Shown piece by piece: positions 9,143-17,598 of a stretch of DNA of 64,000 bases; within the stretch, counting starts at the first letter, position 1; every line of letters begins with the position of its first letter. Source of the stretch: an uncultured Bacteroidales bacterium (lineage in GTDB: Bacteria; Bacteroidota; Bacteroidia; Bacteroidales; UBA1715); contig CALAUG010000047.1 in NCBI GenBank assembly GCA_937892155.1, positions 1 through 64,000 on the forward strand. Direction: 5' to 3'. Under the pieces are notes generated by a model, which did no database searches, had not been told where the DNA came from, and saw only the letters and a list, made by a program, of their open reading frames with translations. The position numbers and the translations under genes were made by a program.

Positions 9143-10894
9143 TTATATTTCTGGTACTGGAGCTGGCGTTGAATCTTGTGATTTTTCAATTGCTTGAGAA
9201 ACATTTATAACAAAGTCACCGATTTTTTCATATAGGGCATACACGCTGCTGTATATCGTTCCAACTTCGTAAGTGTATTCTCCCGATTTAATTGCTTCAA
9301 CGTGCGCATCGCGGAGCAGGTTTCGATATTCGTTAATTGTTTCTTCTGCTTGATATGCTGATGAAATATCTACATCATCATAATTTTTGCCGAGGTTTTC
9401 GTTCATTATGTTAAGAGCCTTGCCAACACAGTCGTACATCTTTTGCAGGTGACCGTCATTAATCTGCCCGAACTTGATGTTTTGTTCGCGTTGGTTTTTC
9501 TTCATAATGGAAATATGATAGATGCTGTCACCAATACTTTCCAAATTGTCTATAATACGTAGCATTGAGCTAATTTTCTTGGAACCTTCCTTACTGGAAA
9601 TGGTTTCGGAAATGTGTGTAAGGAATTTGGCAATTTCTATCTCCATTCTGTCGGTAATTCCTTCGTATTTTGAAATTCTTTCAAGATATTCGGAAAATGT
9701 GTCTTCTGTTTTGGCTTCATTCAGATCTGTAATAAAACCGTACATTTTCAATACGCGGTTCGAGAATAATTGAATTTCCTGTTGGGCACTTTCAATATCA
9801 AGTTCCGAGGTATTCATAAAGTGAACAGGTATGTATTTCAACTTGAACGTTTCCTCGTCTTCTTCGTTTGTCTTAACCATCCAATCCACAATTCTAATGA
9901 TTTGCGGAATGAACCAAGCAAGAATCAATGTGTTTACGACGTTAAAGAATGTATGGAAAATTGACAGTGCCATTGGAATTGAGGAAGGATTATAATTTGC
10001 ATCGCCAGGCATTGTGTATGGGTCTGAGCCTACAATTCCAACGGTCATGTTAGAAATTAAATTCATCAAAGGATAGAATACTGCTAGCGAAATAAGTACG
10101 CCGATTACGTTGAATACCAAGTGGGCTCGTGCGGCTTTTTTTGCCATTGTGTTGGCAACCATGGCTGCAAGGTTTGCAGTGATAGTTGTTCCAATATTTT
10201 GTCCCATAACCAGTGCTACAGCTACGTCAAAACCAATCCACCCTTTGTAGCACATAACTAACGTAATTGCCATCATTGCGGCACTGGCTTGTACTAAGCA
10301 CGTCAACAATGCACCAATAATGATAAATAAAATGATGGATAAATACCCAAAGTTTGACAGTTTTGCAATGGCTTCAAGGAAATTTGGATATTCTTCCAAG
10401 TTAGGCATTGCACCTTGTAGAAAATCAAGACCGATAAGCAACAGTGCAAGACCAATAATAAATTCACTGATGGAATTTAGTTTCTCTTTTTTCATCAACA
10501 TCATTGGCAATGCTATGGCAACAGCCATAAGTGGAAAATTAAGCGTTGCTGCCGAGTCCCCTAAACCTAATAACGAAATAATCCATGCAGTCACTGTTGT
10601 ACCAATGTTCGCACCCATAATGACGGCAATTGCGCCTGCCAACGATAATAATCCTGCATTAACAAAACTGACCACCATAACTGTTGTAGCCGATGATGAT
10701 TGGATTGCAGCTGTAACCACGGTTCCCGTTAAAATTCCACGGATTGGTTTGTCTGTCATTTTTGCCAAAATGGTACGCATTTTACTTCCAGCCATTTTTT
10801 GAAGGCTGTCGCTCATCAGTTTCATTCCATATAGAAAAATGCCCAACGCACCAATAGCTACCAATAATATCTTGAATATCTCCCAAATGTTCAT
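9143..10894 (-). CDS. Na/Pi cotransporter family protein with PhoU-like C-terminus
   Basis: The 583-residue protein has the inverted-repeat membrane core of type II Na+/phosphate cotransporters. The first repeat contains AAIQSSSATTVMVV and ANIGTTVTAW; the second contains CLVQASAAMMAI and QNIGTTITAN. After about residue 360 comes a soluble helical region resembling PhoU (pairs of helices, LRIIDNLESIGDSIYHIS). This layout is the bacterial NptA-like family, which takes up phosphate with Na+. A promoter with -33 and -7 elements precedes it. It stands alone, convergent with the giant kinase gene. Confidence 0.93.
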   Translation of the reverse strand: MNIWEIFKILLVAIGALGIFLYGMKLMSDSLQKMAGSKMRTILAKMTDKPIRGILTGTVVTAAIQSSSATTVMVVSFVNAGLLSLAGAIAVIMGANIGTTVTAWIISLLGLGDSAATLNFPLMAVAIALPMMLMKKEKLNSISEFIIGLALLLIGLDFLQGAMPNLEEYPNFLEAIAKLSNFGYLSIILFIIIGALLTCLVQASAAMMAITLVMCYKGWIGFDVAVALVMGQNIGTTITANLAAMVANTMAKKAARAHLVFNVIGVLISLAVFYPLMNLISNMTVGIVGSDPYTMPGDANYNPSSIPMALSIFHTFFNVVNTLILAWFIPQIIRIVDWMVKTNEEDEETFKLKYIPVHFMNTSELDIESAQQEIQLFSNRVLKMYGFITDLNEAKTEDTFSEYLERISKYEGITDRMEIEIAKFLTHISETISSKEGSKKISSMLRIIDNLESIGDSIYHISIMKKNQREQNIKFGQINDGHLQKMYDCVGKALNIMNENLGKNYDDVDISSAYQAEETINEYRNLLRDAHVEAIKSGEYTYEVGTIYSSVYALYEKIGDFVINVSQAIEKSQDSTPAPVPEI

Positions 10895-10917
10895 AGTTTC
10901 TTCTTTTATTTCTGAAA

Positions 10918-10945
10918 CAAAAATAAAATCGTAATGTTATCACAA
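10918..10945 (-). promoter_or_regulatory. Promoter of the Na/Pi cotransporter gene
   Basis: Minus-strand TATTTTTG (10918-10925) is preceded by TTG (10943-10945) at 17 bases spacing, 23 bases before the ATG. Confidence 0.6.
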
Positions 10946-10988
10946 TGTTAATTTATGTTAATCTTAAGTTAAGTTTTTCGGGAATACG

Positions 10989-10996
10989 TATCTTTG
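10989..10996 (+). promoter_or_regulatory. Promoter -7 element of rdgB
   Basis: TATCTTTG lies 15 bases before the ATG at 11012. It overlaps an in-frame TTG at 10994, which argues against that codon as the start. Confidence 0.6.
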
Positions 10997-11011
10997 CGAA
11001 AACTATTGAAT

Positions 11012-11593
11012 ATGGAACTGATTTTTGCATCGAATAATCCCCATAAGTTGGAGGAAATTAAAAAGTTGGCGGGAAAAATGTGCACAATTTTGAATTTAAA
11101 ACAGGCACATTGCGAGGGCGAAATACCAGAAACTGGTAATACGCTTGCAGAGAATGCATTGCAAAAGGCTCGTTGGGTATATGCCAAAACGGGTAAAAAT
11201 TGTTTCGCTGATGATACAGGTCTTGAAATAGATGCTTTAAATGGTGCTCCAGGCGTATATACTGCACGTTTTGCAGGTGAGAATTGTACTCCCAAAGACA
11301 ATATTATAAAGACATTGACCCTTCTCAAAGGTGAGACAAACCGTACTGCTTATTTCAAAACTGTTATCGCCTGCATAATCGATGGCAAAGAATTTTTGTT
11401 CAATGGCGAAGTAAAAGGACAAATTGCTACCGAAGAAATGGGAGATGGTGGCTTTGGGTATGATCCTATATTTATTCCCGAGGGCTATGATATTTCTTTC
11501 GCTCAGATGCCTCTCGAAACGAAGAATACTATGAGTCATCGCGGTCGTGCCACAGCAAAGTTTATAGACTTTTTGAAATCATTGGAAAAATAA
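11012..11593 (+). CDS. rdgB: XTP/dITP diphosphatase (RdgB/HAM1 family)
   Basis: The enzyme removes non-canonical purine nucleotides (XTP, dITP, ITP) by hydrolysing them to the monophosphate and pyrophosphate. The 193-residue protein starts with the family signature ELIFASNNPHKLEEIKKL. It also shows TGNTLAENALQKA, FADDTGLEIDALNGAPGVYTARFAG and GDGGFGYDPIFIP, and ends with SHRGRATAKF. All substrate-binding motifs look intact. The ATG at 11012 is preferred over the TTG at 10994 because the promoter motif covers the latter. Confidence 0.96.
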   Translation: MELIFASNNPHKLEEIKKLAGKMCTILNLKQAHCEGEIPETGNTLAENALQKARWVYAKTGKNCFADDTGLEIDALNGAPGVYTARFAGENCTPKDNIIKTLTLLKGETNRTAYFKTVIACIIDGKEFLFNGEVKGQIATEEMGDGGFGYDPIFIPEGYDISFAQMPLETKNTMSHRGRATAKFIDFLKSLEK

Positions 11594-11683
11594 AAAGCTG
11601 TTGTATCGGTTTTGTAGATGTATAATTCTCAAAGAGAGATGGTTAATTTTGCTTAGCTACAAAATATAATTGCACAAAAGAAT

Positions 11684-11691
11684 TATCTTTG
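11684..11691 (+). promoter_or_regulatory. Promoter -7 element of the glycosyltransferase gene
   Basis: TATCTTTG ends on an in-frame TTG (11689), so the start is more likely the ATG at 11710, which has GGAG just upstream. Confidence 0.55.
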
Positions 11692-11709
11692 AGCAGAAAA
11701 TTAGGAGTG

Positions 11710-12444
11710 ATGAAATCAGATAGCATTGTCATAATACCTACGTACAACGAAAAGGAGAATATCGAGAAGATTATTCGTCGTGTTTTGTCGTACGAAAAAG
11801 GTTTTGATATTCTTGTCGTTGATGACAATTCTCCTGATGGAACAGCTTCGATTGTAAAAACACTACAACAAGAAATATCCGATAGGATTTATTTGCTGGA
11901 ACGTCCAGGCAAGCAGGGCCTTGGGGTAGCATACATAGCTGGTTTCAAGTGGTCTCTTTCCAATGGCTATGACTACATTTTTGAGATGGATGCTGATTTT
12001 TCTCATAATCCCGACGATTTAATCCGCTTGTATAGAGCCTGTTCTGTTGATGGCGCTGATGCTGCAGTTGGCTCACGGTATGTTACGGGAGTAAATGTTG
12101 TGAATTGGCCTATGAAGCGTGTACTTTTGTCATATTTTGCTTCAAAATATGTACGTTTCATTACGAGAATGCCATTGCGTGATGCAACAGCTGGTTTCGT
12201 CTGCTATACGTCAAAGGTGCTGAAGTCACTGGATTTGGATACAATTAAATTCAAAGGCTATGCTTTTCAAATTGAGATGAAATTCAAAATTTGGCATAGT
12301 GGCTACAATATTGTTGAGGTTCCAATTATTTTTACCGATAGAGAAGAAGGTGCATCAAAAATGAATGGCGGCATTATTAAAGAAGCCGTGTTTGGTGTTA
12401 TTTCTTTGAAATTGACAAGCGGGAAAAAACAATCTCTTAAGTAA
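11710..12444 (+). CDS. Polyprenol monophosphomannose synthase-like glycosyltransferase (GT2)
   Basis: The 244-residue protein is a GT-A fold family 2 glycosyltransferase of the dolichyl-phosphate mannose synthase type. Visible motifs are VIIPTYNEKENIEKI at the N-terminus, VVDDNSPDGTA, the metal-binding EMDADFSH and the family-typical GSRYVTG. Enzymes of this group move mannose or a similar sugar from a nucleotide sugar to a polyprenol phosphate at the inner face of the membrane. No C-terminal membrane segments are present, as in the short DPM1-type enzymes. Its 3' end overlaps the convergent map gene by 8 bases. Confidence 0.92.
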   Translation: MKSDSIVIIPTYNEKENIEKIIRRVLSYEKGFDILVVDDNSPDGTASIVKTLQQEISDRIYLLERPGKQGLGVAYIAGFKWSLSNGYDYIFEMDADFSHNPDDLIRLYRACSVDGADAAVGSRYVTGVNVVNWPMKRVLLSYFASKYVRFITRMPLRDATAGFVCYTSKVLKSLDLDTIKFKGYAFQIEMKFKIWHSGYNIVEVPIIFTDREEGASKMNGGIIKEAVFGVISLKLTSGKKQSLK

Positions 12445-13327
12445 GAATGTCGTACCCTGTTTCTGTTACGACAAGGGTATGTTCCCATTGGGCTGATAGT
12501 TTTTTATCTGCAGTGATAACTGTCCAACCGTCTTTCAAAAATTTACATTTCCATGTACCTTCGTTCACCATTGGCTCAATGGTGAAAACCATTCCAGGCA
12601 TCATAAGTACGCCTTTCTGACGGGGTTGTGCATAGTGAACAACCTCAGGTTCGTCGTGGAATTTTTTACCAATTCCATGACCGCATAAGTCACGGACAAT
12701 GCTACAACCATTTTCATTTGCATAAGGTTCAATTGCATCACCAATATCGTTCAAACGTCCGTATGGTTTTACTTGTTTCAATCCAATTTCGAGACATTCT
12801 TTTGCAACATCAACCAATTTTTGCGCATTAGGAGCAACTTCGCCAACGCAGAACATTCGGCTACTGTCACCGTAGTAACCATCAAGAATTGTTGTGCAGT
12901 CAACATTGACAATATCACCGTTTTTAATGATGGTATTTGCGTTTGGAATACCATGGCAAACAACTTCGTTAATGGAGATACAACTGCTTTTCGGGAAACC
13001 TTCGTAATTCAAGCAGGCAGGAATACCATGATTGTCGTATGTAAATTCACGAATCAAGTCGTCAAGATGTTCCGTAGAAACGCCTTCTTTTACTTCAGAT
13101 TGAATCATATCAAGCACTGCGTGGTTCAATGCACCGGCTTTACGAATTTTTTCAATTTCTTCGGCGGAATACAAAATAGTGCGCGGAAGGATTCTAAAAC
13201 CTTCACGGCGGTATTTGTCTAATTCACAGTCTTGCAACCAATGGCATTTTTTATATTTTTTGCCACTTCCGCACCAGCAAGGGTCGTTTGGTTCAATCTT
13301 ATTCATTCTATTAAAAATTGAGAACAT
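12437..13327 (-). CDS. map: Type I methionine aminopeptidase with N-terminal SEC-C motif
   Basis: The enzyme removes the initiator methionine from new proteins. The N-terminus carries a zinc-binding SEC-C motif (CWCGSGKKYKKCH), which may help it bind the ribosome. The catalytic domain shows the five metal ligands in NVDCTTILDGYYGDSS (two Asp), CGHGIG (His), FTIEPMV (Glu) and WEHT (Glu). The 296 residues include the SEC-C extension, common in the Bacteroidales. An alternative ATG at 13306 would start just before the SEC-C motif and cannot be excluded. It follows ruvB by 5 bases and is probably cotranscribed with it. Confidence 0.96.
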   Translation of the reverse strand: MFSIFNRMNKIEPNDPCWCGSGKKYKKCHWLQDCELDKYRREGFRILPRTILYSAEEIEKIRKAGALNHAVLDMIQSEVKEGVSTEHLDDLIREFTYDNHGIPACLNYEGFPKSSCISINEVVCHGIPNANTIIKNGDIVNVDCTTILDGYYGDSSRMFCVGEVAPNAQKLVDVAKECLEIGLKQVKPYGRLNDIGDAIEPYANENGCSIVRDLCGHGIGKKFHDEPEVVHYAQPRQKGVLMMPGMVFTIEPMVNEGTWKCKFLKDGWTVITADKKLSAQWEHTLVVTETGYDILT

Positions 13328-13332
13328 CTGAT

Positions 13333-14349
13333 CTAAAATAAATTTCCTTGTTTTGCCTGTGGAATACGACCTAAATGTCTGTATGCCAAAGGAGTGACTT
13401 CGCGCCCGCGAGGAGTACGTTGCAGGAATCCTTCTTTAATTAAGAATGGTTCGTACACTTCTTCTATCGTTCCTGAATCTTCGCCCACAGCAGTAGCAAT
13501 AGTATTTACGCCGACAGGGCCACCATTGAATTTGTCGATAATGGTACACAAAATTTTGTTGTCCATTTCGTCAAGGCCATATTTGTCGATATTTAATGCT
13601 TCGAGAGCAAATTGAGCAATTTCAACGGTAATTTTACCAGAACCTTTTACTTGTGCAAAATCGCGCACACGACGGAGTAGGGCGTTGGCAATACGTGGAG
13701 TACCACGACTACGCGATGCAATTTCTTTTGCTGCTTGCGTAACTATTTCAACGTGAAGAATTTTTGCCGAGCGTTCAATGATTTTTGTCAATAAATCTAC
13801 ATCGTAGTATTCGAATAGACAATTGATTCCGAAACGTGCACGTAACGGACTTGTCAATAACCCAGATCGGGTAGTGGCACCAATAAGCGTAAATGGAGCA
13901 AGCGACAGTTGTACTGAACGTGCGCTTGGACCTTTGTCTATCATAATATCGATGCGGAAATCTTCCATTGCTGAATACAAATATTCTTCGACAACGGGCG
14001 AAAGTCGGTGAATTTCGTCTATAAAAAGCACATCGTTTTCTTCCAGACTGGTAAGTAAACCTGCTAAATCACCTGGTTTATCAAGTACGGGGCCAGAAGT
14101 TACTTTGAAATTCACTCCAAGTTCGTTTGCTATGATGTTCGACAATGTGGTTTTTCCCAATCCAGGAGGACCATGAAGCAAAACGTGGTCAAGAGATTCT
14201 CCACGCATTTTTGCAGCCGCCACAAAGATTTTCAGATTTTCCACAACCTTTTGTTGACCCGTAAAATCGTCAAATTCCAACGGACGGAGTTGTTTTTCGA
14301 ACTCAGCATCTTTATTTGAAATATGTTCCGGATCAAGGTTTGTATTCAT
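13333..14349 (-). CDS. ruvB: Holliday junction branch migration helicase RuvB
   Basis: RuvB is the hexameric AAA+ motor that, with RuvA, drives branch migration of Holliday junctions. The 338-residue protein has Walker A GPPGLGKT (60-67), Walker B FIDEIH (109-114), sensor I IGATTRSGLL and the arginine-finger region, then a winged-helix C-terminal domain ending in FLQRTPRGREVTPLAYRHL. A promoter TACATTTG lies 14 bases before the ATG. The first 16 codons and part of the leader are present a second time at 14803-14902, beyond the inserted regulator gene. map lies downstream, with no ruvA or ruvC in the window. Confidence 0.97.
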   Translation of the reverse strand: MNTNLDPEHISNKDAEFEKQLRPLEFDDFTGQQKVVENLKIFVAAAKMRGESLDHVLLHGPPGLGKTTLSNIIANELGVNFKVTSGPVLDKPGDLAGLLTSLEENDVLFIDEIHRLSPVVEEYLYSAMEDFRIDIMIDKGPSARSVQLSLAPFTLIGATTRSGLLTSPLRARFGINCLFEYYDVDLLTKIIERSAKILHVEIVTQAAKEIASRSRGTPRIANALLRRVRDFAQVKGSGKITVEIAQFALEALNIDKYGLDEMDNKILCTIIDKFNGGPVGVNTIATAVGEDSGTIEEVYEPFLIKEGFLQRTPRGREVTPLAYRHLGRIPQAKQGNLF

Positions 14350-14414
14350 TGCAATGATTTTTACAAATGTAAAAGATTTTCTTGGGATTTAAGTCAAGAG
14401 CATTGCAATTAATT
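14299..14414. repeat. Direct repeat, copy 1: functional ruvB 5' end and leader
   Basis: Bases 14299-14347 match 14803-14851 at 45 of 49 positions, and 14394-14414 match 14882-14902 exactly (21 of 21); the middle differs in length and sequence. The repeat ends inside the stop codon of the HTH gene, so the two copies tightly bracket the cassette 14415-14802. Confidence 0.85.
14364..14371 (-). promoter_or_regulatory. Promoter -7 element of ruvB
   Basis: Minus-strand TACATTTG, 14 bases before the ruvB ATG. It lies in the part of the leader that is not conserved in the second copy of the ruvB 5' end. Confidence 0.6.
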
Positions 14415-14721
14415 ACTTCCCATGTTTAACTCGTTTGGCTTGTTTCATTTGTAATTTGTAGAGAATTTCAGGATTTGGAGGCAACTCAGGCAAAATTTCA
14501 GTAATTTGTTCTAATTGCCTTATCGCTCGTAGCAGTTGCAACAGCGATTGCAAAGAAATGTTGTAAAGCTTTCCGTTTTCAAAATTTCGAATTGTTGGAA
14601 TGCTCAATCCCGTTTGCGTTGCAATTTCTTGTTGTGTGAGTTTACACTGCAAACGATACTGCTTGAAATTCAAGCCCATCGATGCAATAATTTCACTATT
14701 TGCTTTGCCGTATAAATCCAT
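14413..14721 (-). CDS. HipB-like XRE-family regulator without an adjacent HipA
   Basis: The 102-residue protein has an XRE/Cro helix-turn-helix at about residues 18-60 (LTQQEIATQTGLSIPTIRNFENGK), then a helical tail ILPELPPNPEILYKLQ and a basic end KRVKHGK. This resembles HipB-type antitoxins that normally precede a hipA toxin gene. Here the next gene downstream is ruvB, so the toxin is absent. The ATG at 14721 is chosen over 14766 because the promoter TACCTTTG sits at 14736-14743. The gene and its promoter fill the segment between two copies of the ruvB 5' end. The stop codon uses two bases of the repeat. Confidence 0.8.
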   Translation of the reverse strand: MDLYGKANSEIIASMGLNFKQYRLQCKLTQQEIATQTGLSIPTIRNFENGKLYNISLQSLLQLLRAIRQLEQITEILPELPPNPEILYKLQMKQAKRVKHGK

Positions 14722-14735
14722 TTCTACAATTTCAA

Positions 14736-14743
14736 CAAAGGTA
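14736..14743 (-). promoter_or_regulatory. Promoter -7 element of the HipB-like gene
   Basis: Minus-strand TACCTTTG, 14 bases before the ATG at 14721; it decides the start codon. Confidence 0.55.
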
Positions 14744-14802
14744 AATATATTTTCTGTTATATGCAAATAATCGGTTTAACTGAAAATATATTTGCTATTT
14801 TG

Positions 14803-14902
14803 GAACTCAGCGTCTTTATTTGAAATATGTTCTGGGGCAAGGTTTGTATTCTTTGAATTATAAATTTATAGGAATATATGTTCAAGAGCATTGCAATTAA
14901 TT
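14803..14902 (-). pseudogene. Duplicated ruvB 5' fragment (direct repeat, copy 2)
   Basis: Read on the minus strand, 14803-14851 codes NTNLAPEHISNKDAEF, which matches 15 of 16 residues of the RuvB N-terminus after the initiator Met. The ATG is replaced by AGA and the ruvB -7 element is missing. The leader block 14882-14902 is identical to 14394-14414. The copy stops after codon 17. It is a dead remnant left on the far side of the inserted regulator cassette. Confidence 0.8.
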
Positions 14903-14977
14903 CAAAGTTAATTCTATTAGTAGAGTGTACAAGTTAATAGTGCGATACAACTTTTTAGTTAAATATACTACCATCTA

Positions 14978-16486
14978 TTATTTTGAAGGAGCAACAATTC
15001 GGCTTTCCTTGCCGTCTTTGTAGTATATGGTGTATTTTAAGGTGCCGTTTTCGTTGTAGTAGTTCCAACTTTTGATTGCTTTTCCGTGTCGCCACTGTTC
15101 GTCGTGTTCTATTTGTCCGTTTTTGTAATAGTACACATGATGACCTTGTTCGGAGCCGCTCATATATTCTCCACGAAATGCTTTGTTGCCGTTGAGGTAT
15201 GAACTTTTCCATAGTCCGGTTTTTTCTCCAAATTCGTATTTCCCTTCGCTTTGTAAATCACCTATGCGACTTGTCCAAACACCTTGTCGTTGGTCATCGC
15301 GGTACATTCCTTCAAGGATTTTTTCGCCTTCGTCGTCATATTCAATACTTAATCCTTGGCGTCGTCCAAATTCATATTCTTCTTCTTTTTGCAAATCACC
15401 AACTTCGCTGTAAAACCGCCAGGCTCCATTGTATTTCCCGTTTACAAAATTTCCTATTTGTTTAGTAGTTTCATCGGGATAGTAGAATTTCCATTGACCA
15501 GTTTTTTCTCCATTTTCGTACAAACCTTCCGATTCTTTTTTTCCTGATGGATAAAAGAATATCCATTCTCCAATTTTGTCGCCGTTTTCAAGCGTAGCGC
15601 CTTTCCCAATAAGTGTACCTTGTATGTCATACAAACTGCCGTCAACAACGGAACCGTGCCTGTCATATTGTCTATGAACACCGATTGGCGTTTTGTCGCG
15701 GAAAGAACCCTTGTATTTCAGCGTAGAATCGGAATAATATTCTTTTTTTTCAAATGGATCTTCAAATTCAGCCATAGTGGAGCTGGAATATAGTAGTGTG
15801 TCGTTTTCGTAATTCCCGACCTGTATCAAATTCTCGTGCTGGTTGTACATTTTGTATAAACCATTCAATTTGCCGTTGGTATAATTTGCTTCGGTTTTCA
15901 TAGCACCATTCGGGTAAAAACTGATGTGCATACCTGTTTTTAATCCTTGCTTGTCGGTGCGGTTAATTGCTTGCGACGAGATGAGGTTATTATTCTCGTA
16001 AATGGAAATAGTAATGATTGTATCATCTTGATATTCAAAACTTTTACCTTCTTTTTTGTTGTTCAAATAATTGATTTCTTGTAAAAGTTTTCCATCAACA
16101 TTGAAATGTTGTTCCACACCTTGTTTTTGGTCGTTCACGTAAAGTACGCTTAAACAGAGATATGATGTAGAATCGCTTGTTGCGTATTCTTTGTAATATC
16201 CGTTTTTGTGATTCTCAAAATAGGAAATTTCTTTTTCCAATGTTCCGTTTTCATTGTAGAAACACCAAACACTGTCGAGTAGAAAGTTGGTTCGTTTGCC
16301 AACAGATTTCAAAGTGCCGTTGGGATAATACGATTTCCAATAACCATCAGGATTGCCATTTATTAAAGTTCCTTCGGAAGAAATATTCCCGTTTGGGTAA
16401 AAATATTGCTTAAATTCTTGGGCAACAGTTATTTGTGATACAAATAGACTTAAAGAAAATAGACAATATGTTAAATAGTTCTTCAC
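14978..16486 (-). CDS. Secreted MORN_2-repeat protein
   Basis: The 502-residue protein starts with a signal peptide (NYLTYCLFSLSLFVSQITVAQ) and then consists of repeats of about 23 residues with the pattern FYPNGxxxxEGxxxxGxxxGxW, roughly fifteen of them. These are MORN_2 repeats, as in YwqK-like proteins. Such proteins are common in the Bacteroidota as exported proteins of unknown role; binding of a surface or envelope partner is possible but not shown. A promoter TACTTTTG lies 19 bases upstream. The gene stands alone, downstream of the nitroreductase gene. Confidence 0.85.
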   Translation of the reverse strand: MKNYLTYCLFSLSLFVSQITVAQEFKQYFYPNGNISSEGTLINGNPDGYWKSYYPNGTLKSVGKRTNFLLDSVWCFYNENGTLEKEISYFENHKNGYYKEYATSDSTSYLCLSVLYVNDQKQGVEQHFNVDGKLLQEINYLNNKKEGKSFEYQDDTIITISIYENNNLISSQAINRTDKQGLKTGMHISFYPNGAMKTEANYTNGKLNGLYKMYNQHENLIQVGNYENDTLLYSSSTMAEFEDPFEKKEYYSDSTLKYKGSFRDKTPIGVHRQYDRHGSVVDGSLYDIQGTLIGKGATLENGDKIGEWIFFYPSGKKESEGLYENGEKTGQWKFYYPDETTKQIGNFVNGKYNGAWRFYSEVGDLQKEEEYEFGRRQGLSIEYDDEGEKILEGMYRDDQRQGVWTSRIGDLQSEGKYEFGEKTGLWKSSYLNGNKAFRGEYMSGSEQGHHVYYYKNGQIEHDEQWRHGKAIKSWNYYNENGTLKYTIYYKDGKESRIVAPSK

Positions 16487-16505
16487 GCTTTTGAATATGT
16501 AAAAA

Positions 16506-16513
16506 CAAAAGTA
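16506..16513 (-). promoter_or_regulatory. Promoter -7 element of the MORN-repeat gene
   Basis: Minus-strand TACTTTTG, 19 bases before the ATG, between the MORN gene and the nitroreductase stop codon. Confidence 0.55.
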
Positions 16514-16542
16514 TTTAAAAATTTAAAAAATTCAGAAAAGAA

Positions 16543-17178
16543 CTATTTCTTGTTTCCGATTGACTGCGACAGAATAACGTGCTGTGAAGGAGCAAGTTTG
16601 AGCGTTTTGGTGAGCATTTCTCTGTCAACATATCCTCTAATAACGCATCCCAAATTTTCGGATGCGCAAAGAAGGTAAACATTTTGTGCAATGAATCCAC
16701 AGTCGGCGTATGCCATATTATCTCGTCCTGATTCTGCAATGGAACCCATTTTTGTATAGTCAGCGACATAGACAATGTTCATCCCTGCAGTGGCAACGTA
16801 GTCTTGTCCACCGGCAAGTTTCCTATTGTCTCCAGCCGATAATTGAACCAATTCGTTTGTCTTATCATCCCAACGATACGTTCCCGATGGTAGAAAAACG
16901 AATAAAATATATTCTTGGCAGTTCATTGCAGAAGGAACGGTTCTTTTATCTGCGCGGTTCATTCCGTATGCAGCCCACAAAATGTTGGAAATCTGTTGGT
17001 TTGTTAATGCTTTTGTTGCATACTCCTTAGTCGATTTACGGTTTTGTAAACAATATTGTATTGATTTTCCACCTTCCTTTTGAGGTGCTGGAAGTTTAAT
17101 ATTTTGTGCTTCAACCATCAGTGCCATTAGACTAAAAATTACAATGCTACATATAAATCGTGGTGCCTTCATCATCAT
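16543..17178 (-). CDS. Secreted nitroreductase-family protein
   Basis: The 211-residue protein has an N-terminal signal sequence (FICSIVIFSLMALMVEAQ) and a nitroreductase fold. Visible parts are the FMN-contacting SIQYCLQNRKSTKEY near the N-terminus, NILWAAYGMNR, VPSAMNCQEY, and DCGFIAQNVYLLCASENLGCVIRGYVD, typical of the SagB/small nitroreductase group. It should use FMN and reduce an unknown substrate in the periplasm. Export is unusual for a flavoprotein but frequent among Bacteroidota members of this family. The start overlaps the end of the upstream small membrane protein gene by about 30 bases; an ATG at 17172 is an alternative start. Confidence 0.85.
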   Translation of the reverse strand: MMMKAPRFICSIVIFSLMALMVEAQNIKLPAPQKEGGKSIQYCLQNRKSTKEYATKALTNQQISNILWAAYGMNRADKRTVPSAMNCQEYILFVFLPSGTYRWDDKTNELVQLSAGDNRKLAGGQDYVATAGMNIVYVADYTKMGSIAESGRDNMAYADCGFIAQNVYLLCASENLGCVIRGYVDREMLTKTLKLAPSQHVILSQSIGNKK

Positions 17179-17374
17179 TGTTCTTATCGTTGTTATTACC
17201 AGTTGTGTCCAGAAAAATATATACTGCCACGGTTATTACGTGGAATAGCAGTATCAATAATGTCCACAAGAGTTTTTCACTTGTCGTACGGAGTTGTTTC
17301 TCGGCAACCCAAATCTGATGCAGCAACCAAATGTCCAGGACAGCACAGATAGTAATGATAATAACCCTAAGCAT
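17147..17374 (-). CDS. Small PLDc_N-like membrane protein
   Basis: The 75-residue protein has two membrane helices (about 3-22 and 37-55) separated by a short polar loop, with the pattern KLLWTLLILLFHVITVAVYIF. This resembles the PLDc_N domain that is found alone as a small membrane protein in many Bacteroidota. The tail is Asn/Asp-rich. A promoter TACCTTTG lies 22 bases before the ATG. The end overlaps the nitroreductase start, which suggests coupled translation. Function is unknown, and the family call is a resemblance only. Confidence 0.6.
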   Translation of the reverse strand: MLRVIIITICAVLDIWLLHQIWVAEKQLRTTSEKLLWTLLILLFHVITVAVYIFLDTTGNNNDKNNDDEGTTIYM

Positions 17375-17396
17375 ATTTTATTTGTTTCTGTTACTG

Positions 17397-17404
17397 CAAA
17401 GGTA
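17397..17404 (-). promoter_or_regulatory. Promoter -7 element of the PLDc_N-like/nitroreductase operon
   Basis: Minus-strand TACCTTTG fits TAnnTTTG, 22 bases before the ATG at 17374. Confidence 0.55.
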
Positions 17405-17598
17405 AAAATTAATGCGAAAAGTGTAATAAAATCACAATGTATAATTATTAAAATTCCGTTACATTTGTATCGTAACTGCAATAGAGGAAAACAAGGTGCG
17501 CATGTGTTGCAATATTTCACATTAGTCCGTTCTTGTATATCCTTGTTGAAAAATATTTGCCGTAGTTTGCGGCACAAAGAGATTGGATGTAAATCGTT

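Noticed and set aside
10320..10802. 160-codon open frame on the + strand inside the Na/Pi cotransporter gene
   Set aside because: It is the antisense shadow of a well-supported membrane protein and shows no family features.
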